NCBI GenBank assembly: GCA_023249275.1
Contig: JAHFCV010000009.1
Span: 1-27,465, forward strand
Direction of reading: 5' to 3'
DNA length: 27,465 bases
Source: Candidatus Methanoperedens sp.
GTDB taxonomy: Archaea; Halobacteriota; Methanosarcinia; Methanosarcinales; Methanoperedenaceae
Shown one piece after another: positions 5,979 to 14,367 of the stretch. Position 1 is the stretch's first letter. Each line of letters begins with the position of its first letter. Both the position numbers and the translations under genes were made by a program. Below the pieces are notes generated by a model, which searched no databases, was not told the origin of the DNA, and saw only the letters and a list, made by a program, of their open reading frames with translations.

Positions 5979-8768
5979 CTACTGAGATCTTTCACTTCCT
6001 GTTTTTTCCTGCCTTTTCGCGACTATGGGCAGTAAAAACGTAAAAGTACTTCCTTCCCCAAACTTACTCTCAGCCCAGATTTTTCCACCGTGCAACTCTA
6101 CAAGCTGCTTTGTAATCGCAAGCCCAAGCCCCGTGCCGCCGTATTTCTGGCTTATCCCGGATTCAAGCTGTTCGAACTTCTGGAAAAGCCTGCCAATATT
6201 TTCTTCCTTGATTCCTATGCCCGTATCAGAGACAGAAACCTTCGCCATATCGCCTTCTTTTTTTGCTCTTATGGTTACTGTTCCACCTCCTTCCTTGCTG
6301 AATTTCACGGCATTGCTGAGTAAATTGAAAAGTACCTGCTTGACTCTCTGTTTGTCAGCCTCTATAAACTCAAGCTTCGGGTCGAATTCCGTTTTCAGGA
6401 GCACGTTATGCTTCATGGCTTTTTCTTTTATGAGAGTAAGCGTCTCTTTGATGGTTACGGGCACAGGCATCTTCTCAGGCGCCAGTTCTATTTTCCCGGC
6501 TTCTACCTTGCTTAAATCAAGAATATCATTGATAAGGCTGAGAAGGAATGTTCCACTTGAATTGATATTCTCTATGAAATGTTTCTGTTTTTCAGTCAAT
6601 TCTCCCCCCATCCCCTGCATCATAAGTTCAGAAAATCCGTTGATAGCGTTAAGAGGCGTCCGGAGCTCGTGGCTCATATTGGCTAAAAACTCGCTCTTTG
6701 CTTTATCGGCAGCCTCAAGGCGCAGGTTTTCAAGGCGTGTTTCTTCTGCTTTTTTGCGCTCGGTGATATCCTTATCAGTAGAAGCAAAATGTGTGATGTT
6801 TCCTTGCCCGTCTTTTACTGGTGTTATGGTCTTTTCTGCATAGTAAAGCTCGCCATTCTTTTTTTTGTTAATGAGTACACCATAAAAAACCTCACCTGAG
6901 AGAATCGTTCCCCAGAGATGTTCATAAAATTTTTCGTCCTGTTTACCGGATTTGAGTATCCTGGGAGTTTTTCCAACTGCTTCTTCCATGGTATAGCCAG
7001 TAATTTTTTCAAATGCAGGGTTGACATACTCGATGGCGCCATCTCTCTTCGTAATAATCACGATGTCTGCCGTATGTTCGACTGCACTTGAGAGTTTTCT
7101 TTGCATTTCCTCCGTTTTCTTGTGCTCGGTGCGCGTGCGCAGCGACATGATGCCGTACGCTAAGTCATCAGCCAGTTCGGTAAGCAGAGCTATTTCTTCC
7201 GCATCGAATGCATCCTGCTCCTTTGCATAGATATTCAGCGCGCCAAAGGGCTTACCGTTAGCAACCAGGGGAAGCGCAATGGCTGAAGCAAATCCTCGTT
7301 TAATCGCCTCGGCGCGCCACGGAATATAATTCGGGTCTGTGAGTATGTTTTTTGCAACGCTGTGCCTGCCTGTTCTGATAGCCGTGCCTGTTGGACCCCT
7401 GCCTCGTTCATTATCTGCCCATGTGATGTTCGCATTTTCAAGATGTCCCTCCCCATATCCAGCCTGCGCCACAGGGCGAACCGTTTTATCTTCATTCTGC
7501 TCCGCAAAACCAACCCATGCAAAACGATACCCGCCTACATCCACCATTCTCTTGCATATCTCATGCAGCAGTTCCGCTTCTTCTGTGGCGCGAATGAGCG
7601 TCTGGTTGCATGTGCTGAGCGTTTTATGCGCTCTGTTGAGCAGGCGTAGTTCCTCCTCAGCCCAGGTGCGCTCCTTGATTTCAGCCTGCAATGCCTTGTT
7701 TGCCTCAGCAAGCTGTGCAGTTCGCTCCCGAACCCGTATTTCCAGCTCATCGTGGGCTTTTCGCAGCGCCTCCTCCGCATGCTTGCGCTCTGTGATGTCG
7801 CGTAAGATGGCTGTGAAAAAAATTTCATCTTTTATCTTCCATGTAGCTAAGGAAAGCTCGACAGGAAATTCGCTGCCGTTTTTCCTGAGCGCCTCCTGCT
7901 CAACTGTCTTTCCGATGATCTTAGTTTTTCCAGTTGAAACTACCCGCCGTATTCCTTTTGCATGAGCTTCACGTAACCGTTCGGGAATTATTACTGAAAT
8001 CGGCTTGCCCACCATTTCATCAGCCGAATAACCAAAAATTGTTTCTGCGCCGTGATTCCATAAAATTGTGTTTCCGCGGCTGTCGGCAGAGAAAATTGCA
8101 TCACTTGCAGTTTGCGCCACTGAGTGGAATTTTTCCTCGCTCTTCGTCAACAATTCCAGTGTGCGGCTGTTGTGGAGCGCAATCGCCGCAAGCTCCCCGA
8201 ACGTTGTGGCTAAATGCCCGTCATTTTCAGTAAACCCTCCTTGCTTATTGCCAAGACCAAGCAAACCTACAGCTTTTCCCTCTATCAAGAGGGGCGCAAA
8301 CAGCACATTGTCAAGGCTTGCATGCCCATCCGGCATGAGTTTTACCCATTCGCTGTTGGAGAAATTATTGCGATATACCGCTTTGCCAGTGCGATATGCT
8401 TCCGCGCGCAATCCGCGAATAGGCATGGGCAGCGTAGGGTCAACAGTGCAGGGAATCCCGCCAGAATCTAAGAACAGCACTTCATTTTCTGCCCCATCCT
8501 TGCTTAGCAAAGCTACATATCCCGCAGTAGCTCCGATTAAATTCTTGCAGGAATCAAATATAGAACGTGCTGAATCCTTGAATTCTCGATATTTCAAAAC
8601 TGCGCGAGAGCTTTCCAGCAGCGCCGAAACCTCAGCCTGGCGCTGTTGCGATTCCTGCAGCGCATCCTTAGCCCACACCCTGTTATTGGCTTTATCGGGT
8701 TGTGCGCTATTATTGGCGCGCAACTCAGGTTTTTCATCATCGAGAGATTCTTTTTTCCTATGAATCAT
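5979..8768 (-). CDS. Cytosolic multi-sensor histidine kinase (GAF-PAS-GAF-PAS-HisKA-HATPase)
   Basis: A 929-residue kinase without membrane segments. A charged N-terminus leads into GAF 1 (about 60-205), PAS 1 (about 212-330), a coiled coil, GAF 2 (about 390-545), PAS 2 (about 560-675), HisKA with NMSHELRTPLNAINGFSE, and an ATPase domain with LLSNAVKFS, DTGIGI and KYGGTGLGLAITK. GAF and PAS domains bind small ligands, haem or flavin in other proteins; the ligand here cannot be told from sequence. It is the first gene of the kinase pair. The start ATG follows AAAGGGG on the minus strand. The C-terminal third resembles the 801-residue kinase almost throughout, pointing to tandem duplication with sensor exchange. 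Confidence 0.93.
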   Translation of the reverse strand: MIHRKKESLDDEKPELRANNSAQPDKANNRVWAKDALQESQQRQAEVSALLESSRAVLKYREFKDSARSIFDSCKNLIGATAGYVALLSKDGAENEVLFLDSGGIPCTVDPTLPMPIRGLRAEAYRTGKAVYRNNFSNSEWVKLMPDGHASLDNVLFAPLLIEGKAVGLLGLGNKQGGFTENDGHLATTFGELAAIALHNSRTLELLTKSEEKFHSVAQTASDAIFSADSRGNTILWNHGAETIFGYSADEMVGKPISVIIPERLREAHAKGIRRVVSTGKTKIIGKTVEQEALRKNGSEFPVELSLATWKIKDEIFFTAILRDITERKHAEEALRKAHDELEIRVRERTAQLAEANKALQAEIKERTWAEEELRLLNRAHKTLSTCNQTLIRATEEAELLHEICKRMVDVGGYRFAWVGFAEQNEDKTVRPVAQAGYGEGHLENANITWADNERGRGPTGTAIRTGRHSVAKNILTDPNYIPWRAEAIKRGFASAIALPLVANGKPFGALNIYAKEQDAFDAEEIALLTELADDLAYGIMSLRTRTEHKKTEEMQRKLSSAVEHTADIVIITKRDGAIEYVNPAFEKITGYTMEEAVGKTPRILKSGKQDEKFYEHLWGTILSGEVFYGVLINKKKNGELYYAEKTITPVKDGQGNITHFASTDKDITERKKAEETRLENLRLEAADKAKSEFLANMSHELRTPLNAINGFSELMMQGMGGELTEKQKHFIENINSSGTFLLSLINDILDLSKVEAGKIELAPEKMPVPVTIKETLTLIKEKAMKHNVLLKTEFDPKLEFIEADKQRVKQVLFNLLSNAVKFSKEGGGTVTIRAKKEGDMAKVSVSDTGIGIKEENIGRLFQKFEQLESGISQKYGGTGLGLAITKQLVELHGGKIWAESKFGEGSTFTFLLPIVAKRQEKTGSERSQ

Positions 8769-8969
8769 ATAATGCCCCTTTAATATCCATCCCCTATAAC
8801 TTATAATGACAGTTAGGGTTTAAATAAATAACTGGGTATAATTCACGGATATAATATTAGTTGAATCGTATAACATTGATTTTTAAAAAGTTTGGAGCGT
8901 ATAAGCATTCTGGAGCTTGTTACCAAAACAATTAAATTGCTATGAACCCATGCTTAATCAAGGGAAAAC
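8769..8969. promoter_or_regulatory. Divergent promoter region, kinase operon and nitroreductase
   Basis: 200 bases without a gene, AT-rich. TTTAAATAAATA around 8820-8831 could serve as a TATA box for the leftward kinase operon, and TTTTTAAAAAG around 8880-8890 for the rightward nitroreductase. No repeat or clear operator was seen. Confidence 0.4.
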
Positions 8970-9503
8970 ATGGATGTATTAGAAACAATCAGGAACAGAT
9001 GCGTTGTCCGCCAGTTCAAACCCGATCTCATTCCGGACGATGTTCTAAGGAAGATACTGGAAGCTGCACGATGGGCGCCAAGCCCGTTCAATACCCAGCC
9101 ATGGGAATTCATAATAATCAAGGATAAGGAGACATTAAAATCCATCTCCAAATACGCCAGGTATTCAGGCTATCTTGAGGCTGCGCCCATGGCAATCGCG
9201 GTTGTGGTGCCGCCTGTAAGCGGGAAATTCTCGTGGATTGAAGGCATAGGCGAGACCAGGTTTGCGGCTGCTATGGCAGTGCAGAATATGATGCTTGCAG
9301 CATGGGAATTTGGAATCGGGACATGCTGGGTGAGCATAGAGAGGGAAAAGGTGGGCGAGATACTTAATGTGCCTAAGACTCATTTCGTGCTGACGGTAAT
9401 CCCGATTGGATACCCTGAAATGGCGCCGAAGAAACATGATGAAAGTTTCAGGAAAAAGCTTGAAGATAAGATATTTTATGAAAAACATGGTAAAAGAAGC
9501 TGA
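8970..9503 (+). CDS. Nitroreductase-family FMN oxidoreductase
   Basis: 177 residues, typical for the short nitroreductase family. The N-terminus has the FMN-binding Arg motif (ETIRNRCVVRQFKPD). It is followed by ARWAPSPFNTQPWEF (about 33-47), the conserved Ser/Asn/Gln-Pro-Trp signature. GIGTCWVSI and the late IPIGYPE complete the FMN site. Family members are homodimers using NAD(P)H (or F420H2 in some archaea) to reduce nitro compounds, quinones or other acceptors; the substrate here is unknown. ATG follows AAGGGAAAAC. The hairpin element and the TusA-like gene come next on the same strand. Confidence 0.88.
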   Translation: MDVLETIRNRCVVRQFKPDLIPDDVLRKILEAARWAPSPFNTQPWEFIIIKDKETLKSISKYARYSGYLEAAPMAIAVVVPPVSGKFSWIEGIGETRFAAAMAVQNMMLAAWEFGIGTCWVSIEREKVGEILNVPKTHFVLTVIPIGYPEMAPKKHDESFRKKLEDKIFYEKHGKRS

Positions 9504-9512
9504 TTGAATTGA

Positions 9513-9591
9513 AAAACTTTAGGAAAGTTTTATCAAAAGAAGGGTATGCTTTGCATACCCTATACCTCATAAAGCGAGGTGTCGCTTTATG
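9513..9591 (+). repeat. Triple-hairpin intergenic element, copy 1, ending in the tusA start codon
   Basis: Three perfect inverted repeats follow each other. AAAACTTT (9513-9520) pairs with AAAGTTTT (9524-9531). GGGTATGC (9542-9549) pairs with GCATACCC (9553-9560). CATAAAGCGA (9568-9577) pairs with TCGCTTTATG (9582-9591) across a GGTG loop. The last three bases of the third stem are the start codon of the next gene, and GAGGTG at 9576-9581 is a Shine-Dalgarno sequence 7 bases before it. A second copy in the opposite orientation lies at 19142-19221 with the same first and third stems. It may be an RNA translation switch, a dispersed repeat, or both. Confidence 0.8.
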
Positions 9592-9840
9592 AGCGGAGAA
9601 GAAAAAACCAAACCCGACAGAGTGCTGGACTGCGTGGGACTCTACTGCCCGATTCCGATATTTAATACCACGCAGGAGATGGAGAACTTAGAGCCGGGGC
9701 AGGTGCTGGAGATGGTTACAGGCGACCCTGCTGCTGTGCAGGATATACCGAGATGGGCTAAGAGGGCGGGGCACCAGTTTTTGAAGCTGTTTAAGGATGG
9801 GGAGAATTATCATTTTTTGATAAGGAAAGGGACTGTGTAA
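9589..9840 (+). CDS. TusA-like sulfur carrier protein
   Basis: An 83-residue protein of the TusA/SirA family. The motif DCVGLYCPIPIFNT (about 14-27) contains the CPxP signature, whose Cys carries a persulfide in characterised members. GQVLEMVTGDPAAVQDIPRWA matches the family's second half. Such proteins relay sulfur to tRNA thiolation, molybdopterin or other acceptors; nothing nearby fixes the acceptor. It starts at the ATG that closes the third hairpin of the upstream element, so its translation probably depends on that structure. It sits between a nitroreductase and EndoQ. Confidence 0.9.
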   Translation: MSGEEKTKPDRVLDCVGLYCPIPIFNTTQEMENLEPGQVLEMVTGDPAAVQDIPRWAKRAGHQFLKLFKDGENYHFLIRKGTV

Positions 9841-9848
9841 CGCAATCC

Positions 9849-9858
9849 CTATATTCTA
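9849..9858 (+). promoter_or_regulatory. TATA-like box for the EndoQ gene, leaderless mRNA likely
   Basis: CTATATTCTA is centred about 27 bases before the ATG at 9880, and no Shine-Dalgarno sequence precedes that ATG. Archaeal transcription normally starts 22-27 bases after the TATA centre, so the transcript would begin at or near the start codon. Confidence 0.4.
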
Positions 9859-9879
9859 AACCGCTTATTTAACCCAATC

Positions 9880-11094
9880 ATGCTCGTAAACGCAGACCTC
9901 CACATCCATTCAAAATACAGCATGGCAACATCCCCGAAGATGGACTTGTCCACTCTCGCAACCGAATCAAGAAAAAAAGGCATCCAGCTTGTAGCAACGG
10001 GTGACTGCCTTCACCCAAAATGGCTGGCTGAGATAAAAAATCTGAAGGAAGAAAACGGGGTTTTCAGGCTTGATGGCGCATACTTCGTATTGACGACAGA
10101 AATTGAGGATATAAACCAGGTTCACCACCTCCTGATTGTTCCCTCGATTTCAAAAGCCGAAGAACTCTACGAGTTCATGAAACCGAAGTCGAATAGCATC
10201 GACTCAGACGGCAGACCCAACGTAAGGTTAAATGGTGTTGATATTGCGCAGGCTGCGCACGATGCAGGCGCGCTTACAGGTCCGGCGCATGCCTTCACGC
10301 CCTGGACTGCCATGTATGCATACCACAACTCACTCAAGGGCTGCTACGGGGATATGGCAGAGCATATTTATTTTATAGAACTGGGCTTGAGTGCAGACAC
10401 TTCATACGCAGACCGCATCGCAGAGCTTCATTGCCTCACTTTTCTTACAAACTCGGATGCCCATTCCCCGTATGTGAACAAACTGGCGCGGGAGTTCAAC
10501 CGCTTTGAAATGGAGGGAATCAACTTTGATGAGTTGAAAATGGCAATAATTCGCGAGAAGGGAAGAAAACCGGTTCTCAATGTTGGAATACCGCCTGAGG
10601 AAGGGAAATACAACGAGAGCGCCTGCATCCGCTGTTATAAGCATTATACGCTTCGCGAAAGCATCATAAAAAGCTGGACATGCTCATGCGGCGGGACAAT
10701 CAAAAAAGGCGTGAAGGACAGGGTTAATGAACTTGCATCGTCTGACAAACCAAAGCATCCCCCCCACAGACCGCCCTACCTTCACCTGATACCCCTATCA
10801 GAGATAATTGCGATGGCGGTGGGGATAGGCGTCAATACAAAGGGCGTTCAGGGAATATGGAACAAGCTCATAGAACGATACGGCACCGAGGTTTCGGTGC
10901 TGGTGGATGCGGATATTAAGAATTCTGGCGTGGATGAACGCGTAATCAATGCAATAATCGCCTTGCGGTGCGGGAAGGTTAAGATGCATCCGGGTGGCGG
11001 AGGGCAGTACGGCAGGATAGAATTGCTGGATAAGGCGGCGGATACAGAACGGAGAAGTAACTGTGAACCCCAGAAATCATTGTTTGATTTCTGA
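9880..11094 (+). CDS. EndoQ-type PHP-domain DNA repair endonuclease
   Basis: 404 residues, close to the length of characterised archaeal EndoQ. The N-terminal PHP domain begins NADLHIHSKYSMATS with the metal-binding HxH, continues through EIEDINQVHHLLIV and GPAHAFTPW, and ends with TNSDAHSPY. A zinc-binding insert has CIRC (about 249-252) and CSCGG (about 269-273). The C-terminal part (PPYLHLIPLSEIIAMAVGI, then MHPGGGGQYGRI) is the conserved part that older annotations misname a UvrD-like helicase. EndoQ nicks DNA 5' of deaminated bases and abasic sites. No polymerase sliding clamp or ligase gene is nearby. Confidence 0.88.
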   Translation: MLVNADLHIHSKYSMATSPKMDLSTLATESRKKGIQLVATGDCLHPKWLAEIKNLKEENGVFRLDGAYFVLTTEIEDINQVHHLLIVPSISKAEELYEFMKPKSNSIDSDGRPNVRLNGVDIAQAAHDAGALTGPAHAFTPWTAMYAYHNSLKGCYGDMAEHIYFIELGLSADTSYADRIAELHCLTFLTNSDAHSPYVNKLAREFNRFEMEGINFDELKMAIIREKGRKPVLNVGIPPEEGKYNESACIRCYKHYTLRESIIKSWTCSCGGTIKKGVKDRVNELASSDKPKHPPHRPPYLHLIPLSEIIAMAVGIGVNTKGVQGIWNKLIERYGTEVSVLVDADIKNSGVDERVINAIIALRCGKVKMHPGGGGQYGRIELLDKAADTERRSNCEPQKSLFDF

Positions 11095-11168
11095 AAATAG
11101 CTCAATAAAAAAGAGACGCCAGCAGCGTAACATTTATCATTGTGTATAGATACTATGTGTTGGGTATT

Positions 11169-12320
11169 ATGAAAGTATCATCTTTAATTATTTGTTTAGC
11201 ATTAGTATCATTATTTTCAGTTCCTGTATCGGCTGACTTGAATATCGTGAGCACTCAGGTTATCCAGACCAATGAGTCATTGGTGTGGAGCCTTGATTGG
11301 AGTCCTGACGGGAATTCCATAGCCTATGTCGCTTATGATGATTCCGGGAGACAACAGATTTTCACGATAAACGTTGACGGCACAGGGAAAAAACAGGTAA
11401 CGAACGATTCTAATAAAAAATGGGGCGTGGCATGGTTTAATGATGATATTTCCTATATCTCTTATGATACTGACGGACTGGAAAAAAATTTTCTTATTAA
11501 ACCCGATGGCTCTGGGTTGAGAAAGCTACTCGATGATAAGATCCGCCAGGGGAGGGCGCCTGGGGACAAACCGCCTGCCCCGGGCGGCGCTTCATGGAAC
11601 CCGAAAACGAAAACTGTACTATTTACTTCCTTTGATGCGGCACAAAATGAAAAGATATACCAGGTCAATCCTGACGGGACCGGGAAAAAGCAGGTAATAA
11701 CCGATGAATTCCGGCAGTGGAACCCGCAGTGGAGCCCGGATTGGAACTCCTTTGTATATGTTTCATATGACGGCAAATATATCGAACAGCTTTTCACAGC
11801 CAATGCCGATGGCAGCGGCAAAAAGCAGATTACTTTCGATGATATCAAAAAATCTGACCCGGACTGGGGGCAGGAAGGCATCCTGTATGTTTCTTATGAA
11901 ACCGCAACATCGAGCGGTCAGCAAATATTCATCATTAACCCGGATGGTTCAGGGAAAAAATTTCTTTTTAAGGATGGTTTCAGGCAGATAAATCCAAGGT
12001 GGAACAGGGATGGGACTAAAATCCTTTTTGTAGATATTGATCCCCAGGGAAATCAAATCATCAGGGTATTGAATCTGCAAAAACCTGCAGCGACAACACC
12101 ATCACCAACTCCTACGCCAACAGCCACGGGCATAACTACGCCGACCCCGACACTTACGCCAACTCCAACGCCAACTGGGACTCCGGAAATTAAGGAAACC
12201 CCGGCGGCAAAAAGTGCTTTAAAAGAAGTTGTGTCTTCAATGCTTTTGGTTCTGGTTATAATAATTGTAGCAATGCTGGCTATTCTTGGGATCTCAAATA
12301 TCCTCTCAAAGAAAAAATAA
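11169..12320 (+). CDS. Secreted, membrane-anchored TolB-like beta-propeller protein
   Basis: 383 residues from the ATG at 11169; a GTG at 11142 would add nine residues, but MKVSSLIICLALVSLFSVPV is a textbook signal peptide start. The body is a run of PD40/TolB-type repeats with phrases such as NVDGTGKKQVT, KPDGSGLRKLL, NPDGTGKKQVI, NADGSGKKQIT and NPDGSGKKFLF about every 45 residues. That gives roughly six blades. A Thr/Pro-rich linker (about 317-345), probably glycosylated, leads to a C-terminal membrane helix (about 358-378) and KKK. It is displayed outside the cell on a stalk. The ligand is unknown. Its stop abuts the convergent CorA-like gene with no spacer. Confidence 0.85.
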   Translation: MKVSSLIICLALVSLFSVPVSADLNIVSTQVIQTNESLVWSLDWSPDGNSIAYVAYDDSGRQQIFTINVDGTGKKQVTNDSNKKWGVAWFNDDISYISYDTDGLEKNFLIKPDGSGLRKLLDDKIRQGRAPGDKPPAPGGASWNPKTKTVLFTSFDAAQNEKIYQVNPDGTGKKQVITDEFRQWNPQWSPDWNSFVYVSYDGKYIEQLFTANADGSGKKQITFDDIKKSDPDWGQEGILYVSYETATSSGQQIFIINPDGSGKKFLFKDGFRQINPRWNRDGTKILFVDIDPQGNQIIRVLNLQKPAATTPSPTPTPTATGITTPTPTLTPTPTPTGTPEIKETPAAKSALKEVVSSMLLVLVIIIVAMLAILGISNILSKKK

Positions 12321-13439
12321 TCAGTCTACTTTAAAAGGCATCAGTCCTTTCTTTTTTATCCACCAGTAAGCTGCCCATGTCGAGATAATTGTGGAGGCAA
12401 TGAGCATAGCAGAGTACCAGCCCTTATCTTCGGGCGTAAGATTAAATGCCGGGTTACTGAAAATCGTTGCAAGGGTGTTTGGCACAAGCACAGCCGTGCC
12501 AAGTATGGTAAGCCAGGTCATGACAAGAGCAAGCCTGTTGTTTAATACCTGGAGCTGGTTGTTATAGATACTTTGAAGCACTTCAAGACCTGAAGCCAGC
12601 ACCTCTGACATGTGTTCGCTGAGGGCGATGTGCCTGTTGACATCATCAGAAAGTATGCCCAGGCGAGCCAGCAGTTTAGGGCTGTCGGTTATGAGTTCTG
12701 CATCGCCATGGCGGAGAGAATTCACCACATCAAGGGTAGCCCACAGCGTATCGAGGTAATTTACCAGCGCATGTTTCATGTTGTGGATTTCAGGACCGAT
12801 TACGCCTCTCGGCGTGGTGGGGTCCATCAGAATCTTGCTCAGTTCATCCCCCTGTGCTTCTATCTCGCGCAGATGGTCAAAATTTTTATTGTTGTTCTCA
12901 TCTATTATTCTTGTAAGTATGACTGTCAATTTATCCGCCTGTTCGAGGTTGGGTTTGATTTTTCTCATGAAGGCGTCTGCATATCGGGAAAAACGAACAA
13001 GGCGATTCACTTTTTCATCGTGGATTGTGAGAATCAGGTCTTTTCTCATCAGGATTAATATCGGACTGACAAGAACTTCAAATTTCTTTACTGTAACTGC
13101 CGGCAGCATTAATCCCATTTCAGTATCCCTGTCTTCATAAGCTGACAGGTAATTAGAGAGGAGCGTGGGAACGAGGGAAGAACTGAAGCCGAGAGACATC
13201 GCGACAATCTCGGCGTCTTTTTTTATGTCAGTTACAGGATAGTTTAACCATGCTATAGAAGATTCTTTAAGAAATTGTATAAATTCATGCGGATTGTCGC
13301 CTGTCAATTTTAACGGTTTGCCCCCGGATACGGGAAGCGCCACACAGAATGCGCGCTGGCTGCCGGAGGGGAGGGGAGGAACATTATTTTGTTCTTTTTT
13401 TTCATCCGATGCAATCACGCCTGAATTTTCATCGCTCAT
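12321..13439 (-). CDS. CorA-family-like membrane protein lacking the GMN motif
   Basis: 372 residues with CorA/ZntB architecture: a cytosolic alpha/beta N-terminal domain, a long helical region (about 170-300) rich in charged residues, then two C-terminal membrane helices (about 304-325 and 342-362) and a basic tail (IKKKGLMPFK). CorA magnesium channels carry a Gly-Met-Asn motif after the first helix; here the corresponding stretch reads PNTLATIFSNPAFNL, with no GMN. It is therefore a divergent CorA-like protein whose ion or even transport role is uncertain. The first 25 residues are polar and probably disordered. Transcribed alone, divergent from the DUF5658-like gene. Confidence 0.75.
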   Translation of the reverse strand: MSDENSGVIASDEKKEQNNVPPLPSGSQRAFCVALPVSGGKPLKLTGDNPHEFIQFLKESSIAWLNYPVTDIKKDAEIVAMSLGFSSSLVPTLLSNYLSAYEDRDTEMGLMLPAVTVKKFEVLVSPILILMRKDLILTIHDEKVNRLVRFSRYADAFMRKIKPNLEQADKLTVILTRIIDENNNKNFDHLREIEAQGDELSKILMDPTTPRGVIGPEIHNMKHALVNYLDTLWATLDVVNSLRHGDAELITDSPKLLARLGILSDDVNRHIALSEHMSEVLASGLEVLQSIYNNQLQVLNNRLALVMTWLTILGTAVLVPNTLATIFSNPAFNLTPEDKGWYSAMLIASTIISTWAAYWWIKKKGLMPFKVD

Positions 13440-13667
13440 ATTGCCTCTTTAGTCCCAGGATGGTAAGTAGTATAGTATTCTGGTATAATCTTTTCCTATA
13501 ATCGGAATATTACTTATTATTTATTTCCTTCCCGGCTTTTAGCGGTATTAAAAGTGTAAACACAACCCCATGCTAAGCTGCTATCGTTTTGTCACGTCGT
13601 AACATGGATTTTAGCAAAGCTTAAATTATCAGAAAATAATGAGATATGGGAGAGTGTATTTAATTTT
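13440..13667. promoter_or_regulatory. Intergenic promoter region between CorA-like and DUF5658-like genes
   Basis: 228 AT-rich bases between divergent genes. AGCTTAAATTATC near 13617-13629 could be the TATA region for the rightward gene, with GGGAG near 13648 as a weak ribosome-binding site. I see no repeat, RNA gene or small ORF I would defend here. Confidence 0.3.
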
Positions 13668-14207
13668 ATGAGTGAAGAAGGGTCTTACTCGCTGTGGTAC
13701 ACAAGAGCGCAGGGCGCATTGTTTATATTAGCGTTTTTGGCTTTTGGCATCGGGGATGGTCTTACAAGTTTATGGATGATGGAACACCGGGGTGTTATGG
13801 GTGAAGCCAATCCCATTGCAAGAGATATTATTACCAATTTTGGAGCATCTGGTTTTATGGGGCTAAAAATATGGTTCACCACAGTGGTTTTATTTATCCC
13901 GTTCATGATACAGCAAAGGTCACATAAACCGGTTTACTGGATGATTACAGGTTATCTTGTTTCATTTATTGTTGCAGGAACGTTAGCGATAATACTCAAT
14001 ATCAGGGCTGCAATGAATGAAAGCGTTTTTCTTTCTCCTGAACAGGTAATATTTTTATTTCTGAGTTCTGTTTTGGTGCTAACGCAGATTGGCGAAGAAA
14101 TAGACAGGCGGACGCCTCCGAAAAAGATATGCTATCTTGATTGTGCAGTGCGTGATGCGATTTCTGCCCTGGCAATCATTAGTGATATTACATCAAAGAA
14201 AAAGTAA
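13668..14207 (+). CDS. DUF5658-like integral membrane protein
   Basis: 179 residues with three to four membrane helices (about 12-32, 62-82, 88-112, 124-142). The first helix contains GIGDGLTSLWMM and is followed by GEANPIARDIITNFG. This arrangement (Asp and Thr inside a helix, then Asn-Pro) is what I recall from the DUF5658 family of small archaeal and bacterial membrane proteins of unknown function. The last 40 residues (DRRTPPKKICYLDCAVRD and onward) are cytosolic with two Cys. No operon partner on the same strand. Confidence 0.65.
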   Translation: MSEEGSYSLWYTRAQGALFILAFLAFGIGDGLTSLWMMEHRGVMGEANPIARDIITNFGASGFMGLKIWFTTVVLFIPFMIQQRSHKPVYWMITGYLVSFIVAGTLAIILNIRAAMNESVFLSPEQVIFLFLSSVLVLTQIGEEIDRRTPPKKICYLDCAVRDAISALAIISDITSKKK

Positions 14208-14367
14208 GCATTAAATGTTTTTGGGAATTGTAATGGTTGCCGCAGCAATTAATACAAGTACCCACAATGCTATCTTTTCTTTTGTTAACCCTAAATTTAA
14301 GAACCTATTTCCCAATCTTTATCACTGACTTTAATATTAAATCTAATAGTATATATATTTTGCTAAA

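Noticed and set aside
12090..12185. Repetitive tract of ACG/CCA triplets
   Set aside because: It simply encodes the Thr/Pro-rich stalk of the beta-propeller protein and is not a CRISPR or separate repeat.
14211..14315. Minus-strand 34-residue frame with TTG start and a hydrophobic segment (KEKIALWVLVLIAAATITIP)
   Set aside because: It looks like a small membrane peptide, but the start is weak, there is no Shine-Dalgarno sequence, and the opposite strand is also open here. Worth keeping in mind, not strong enough to list.
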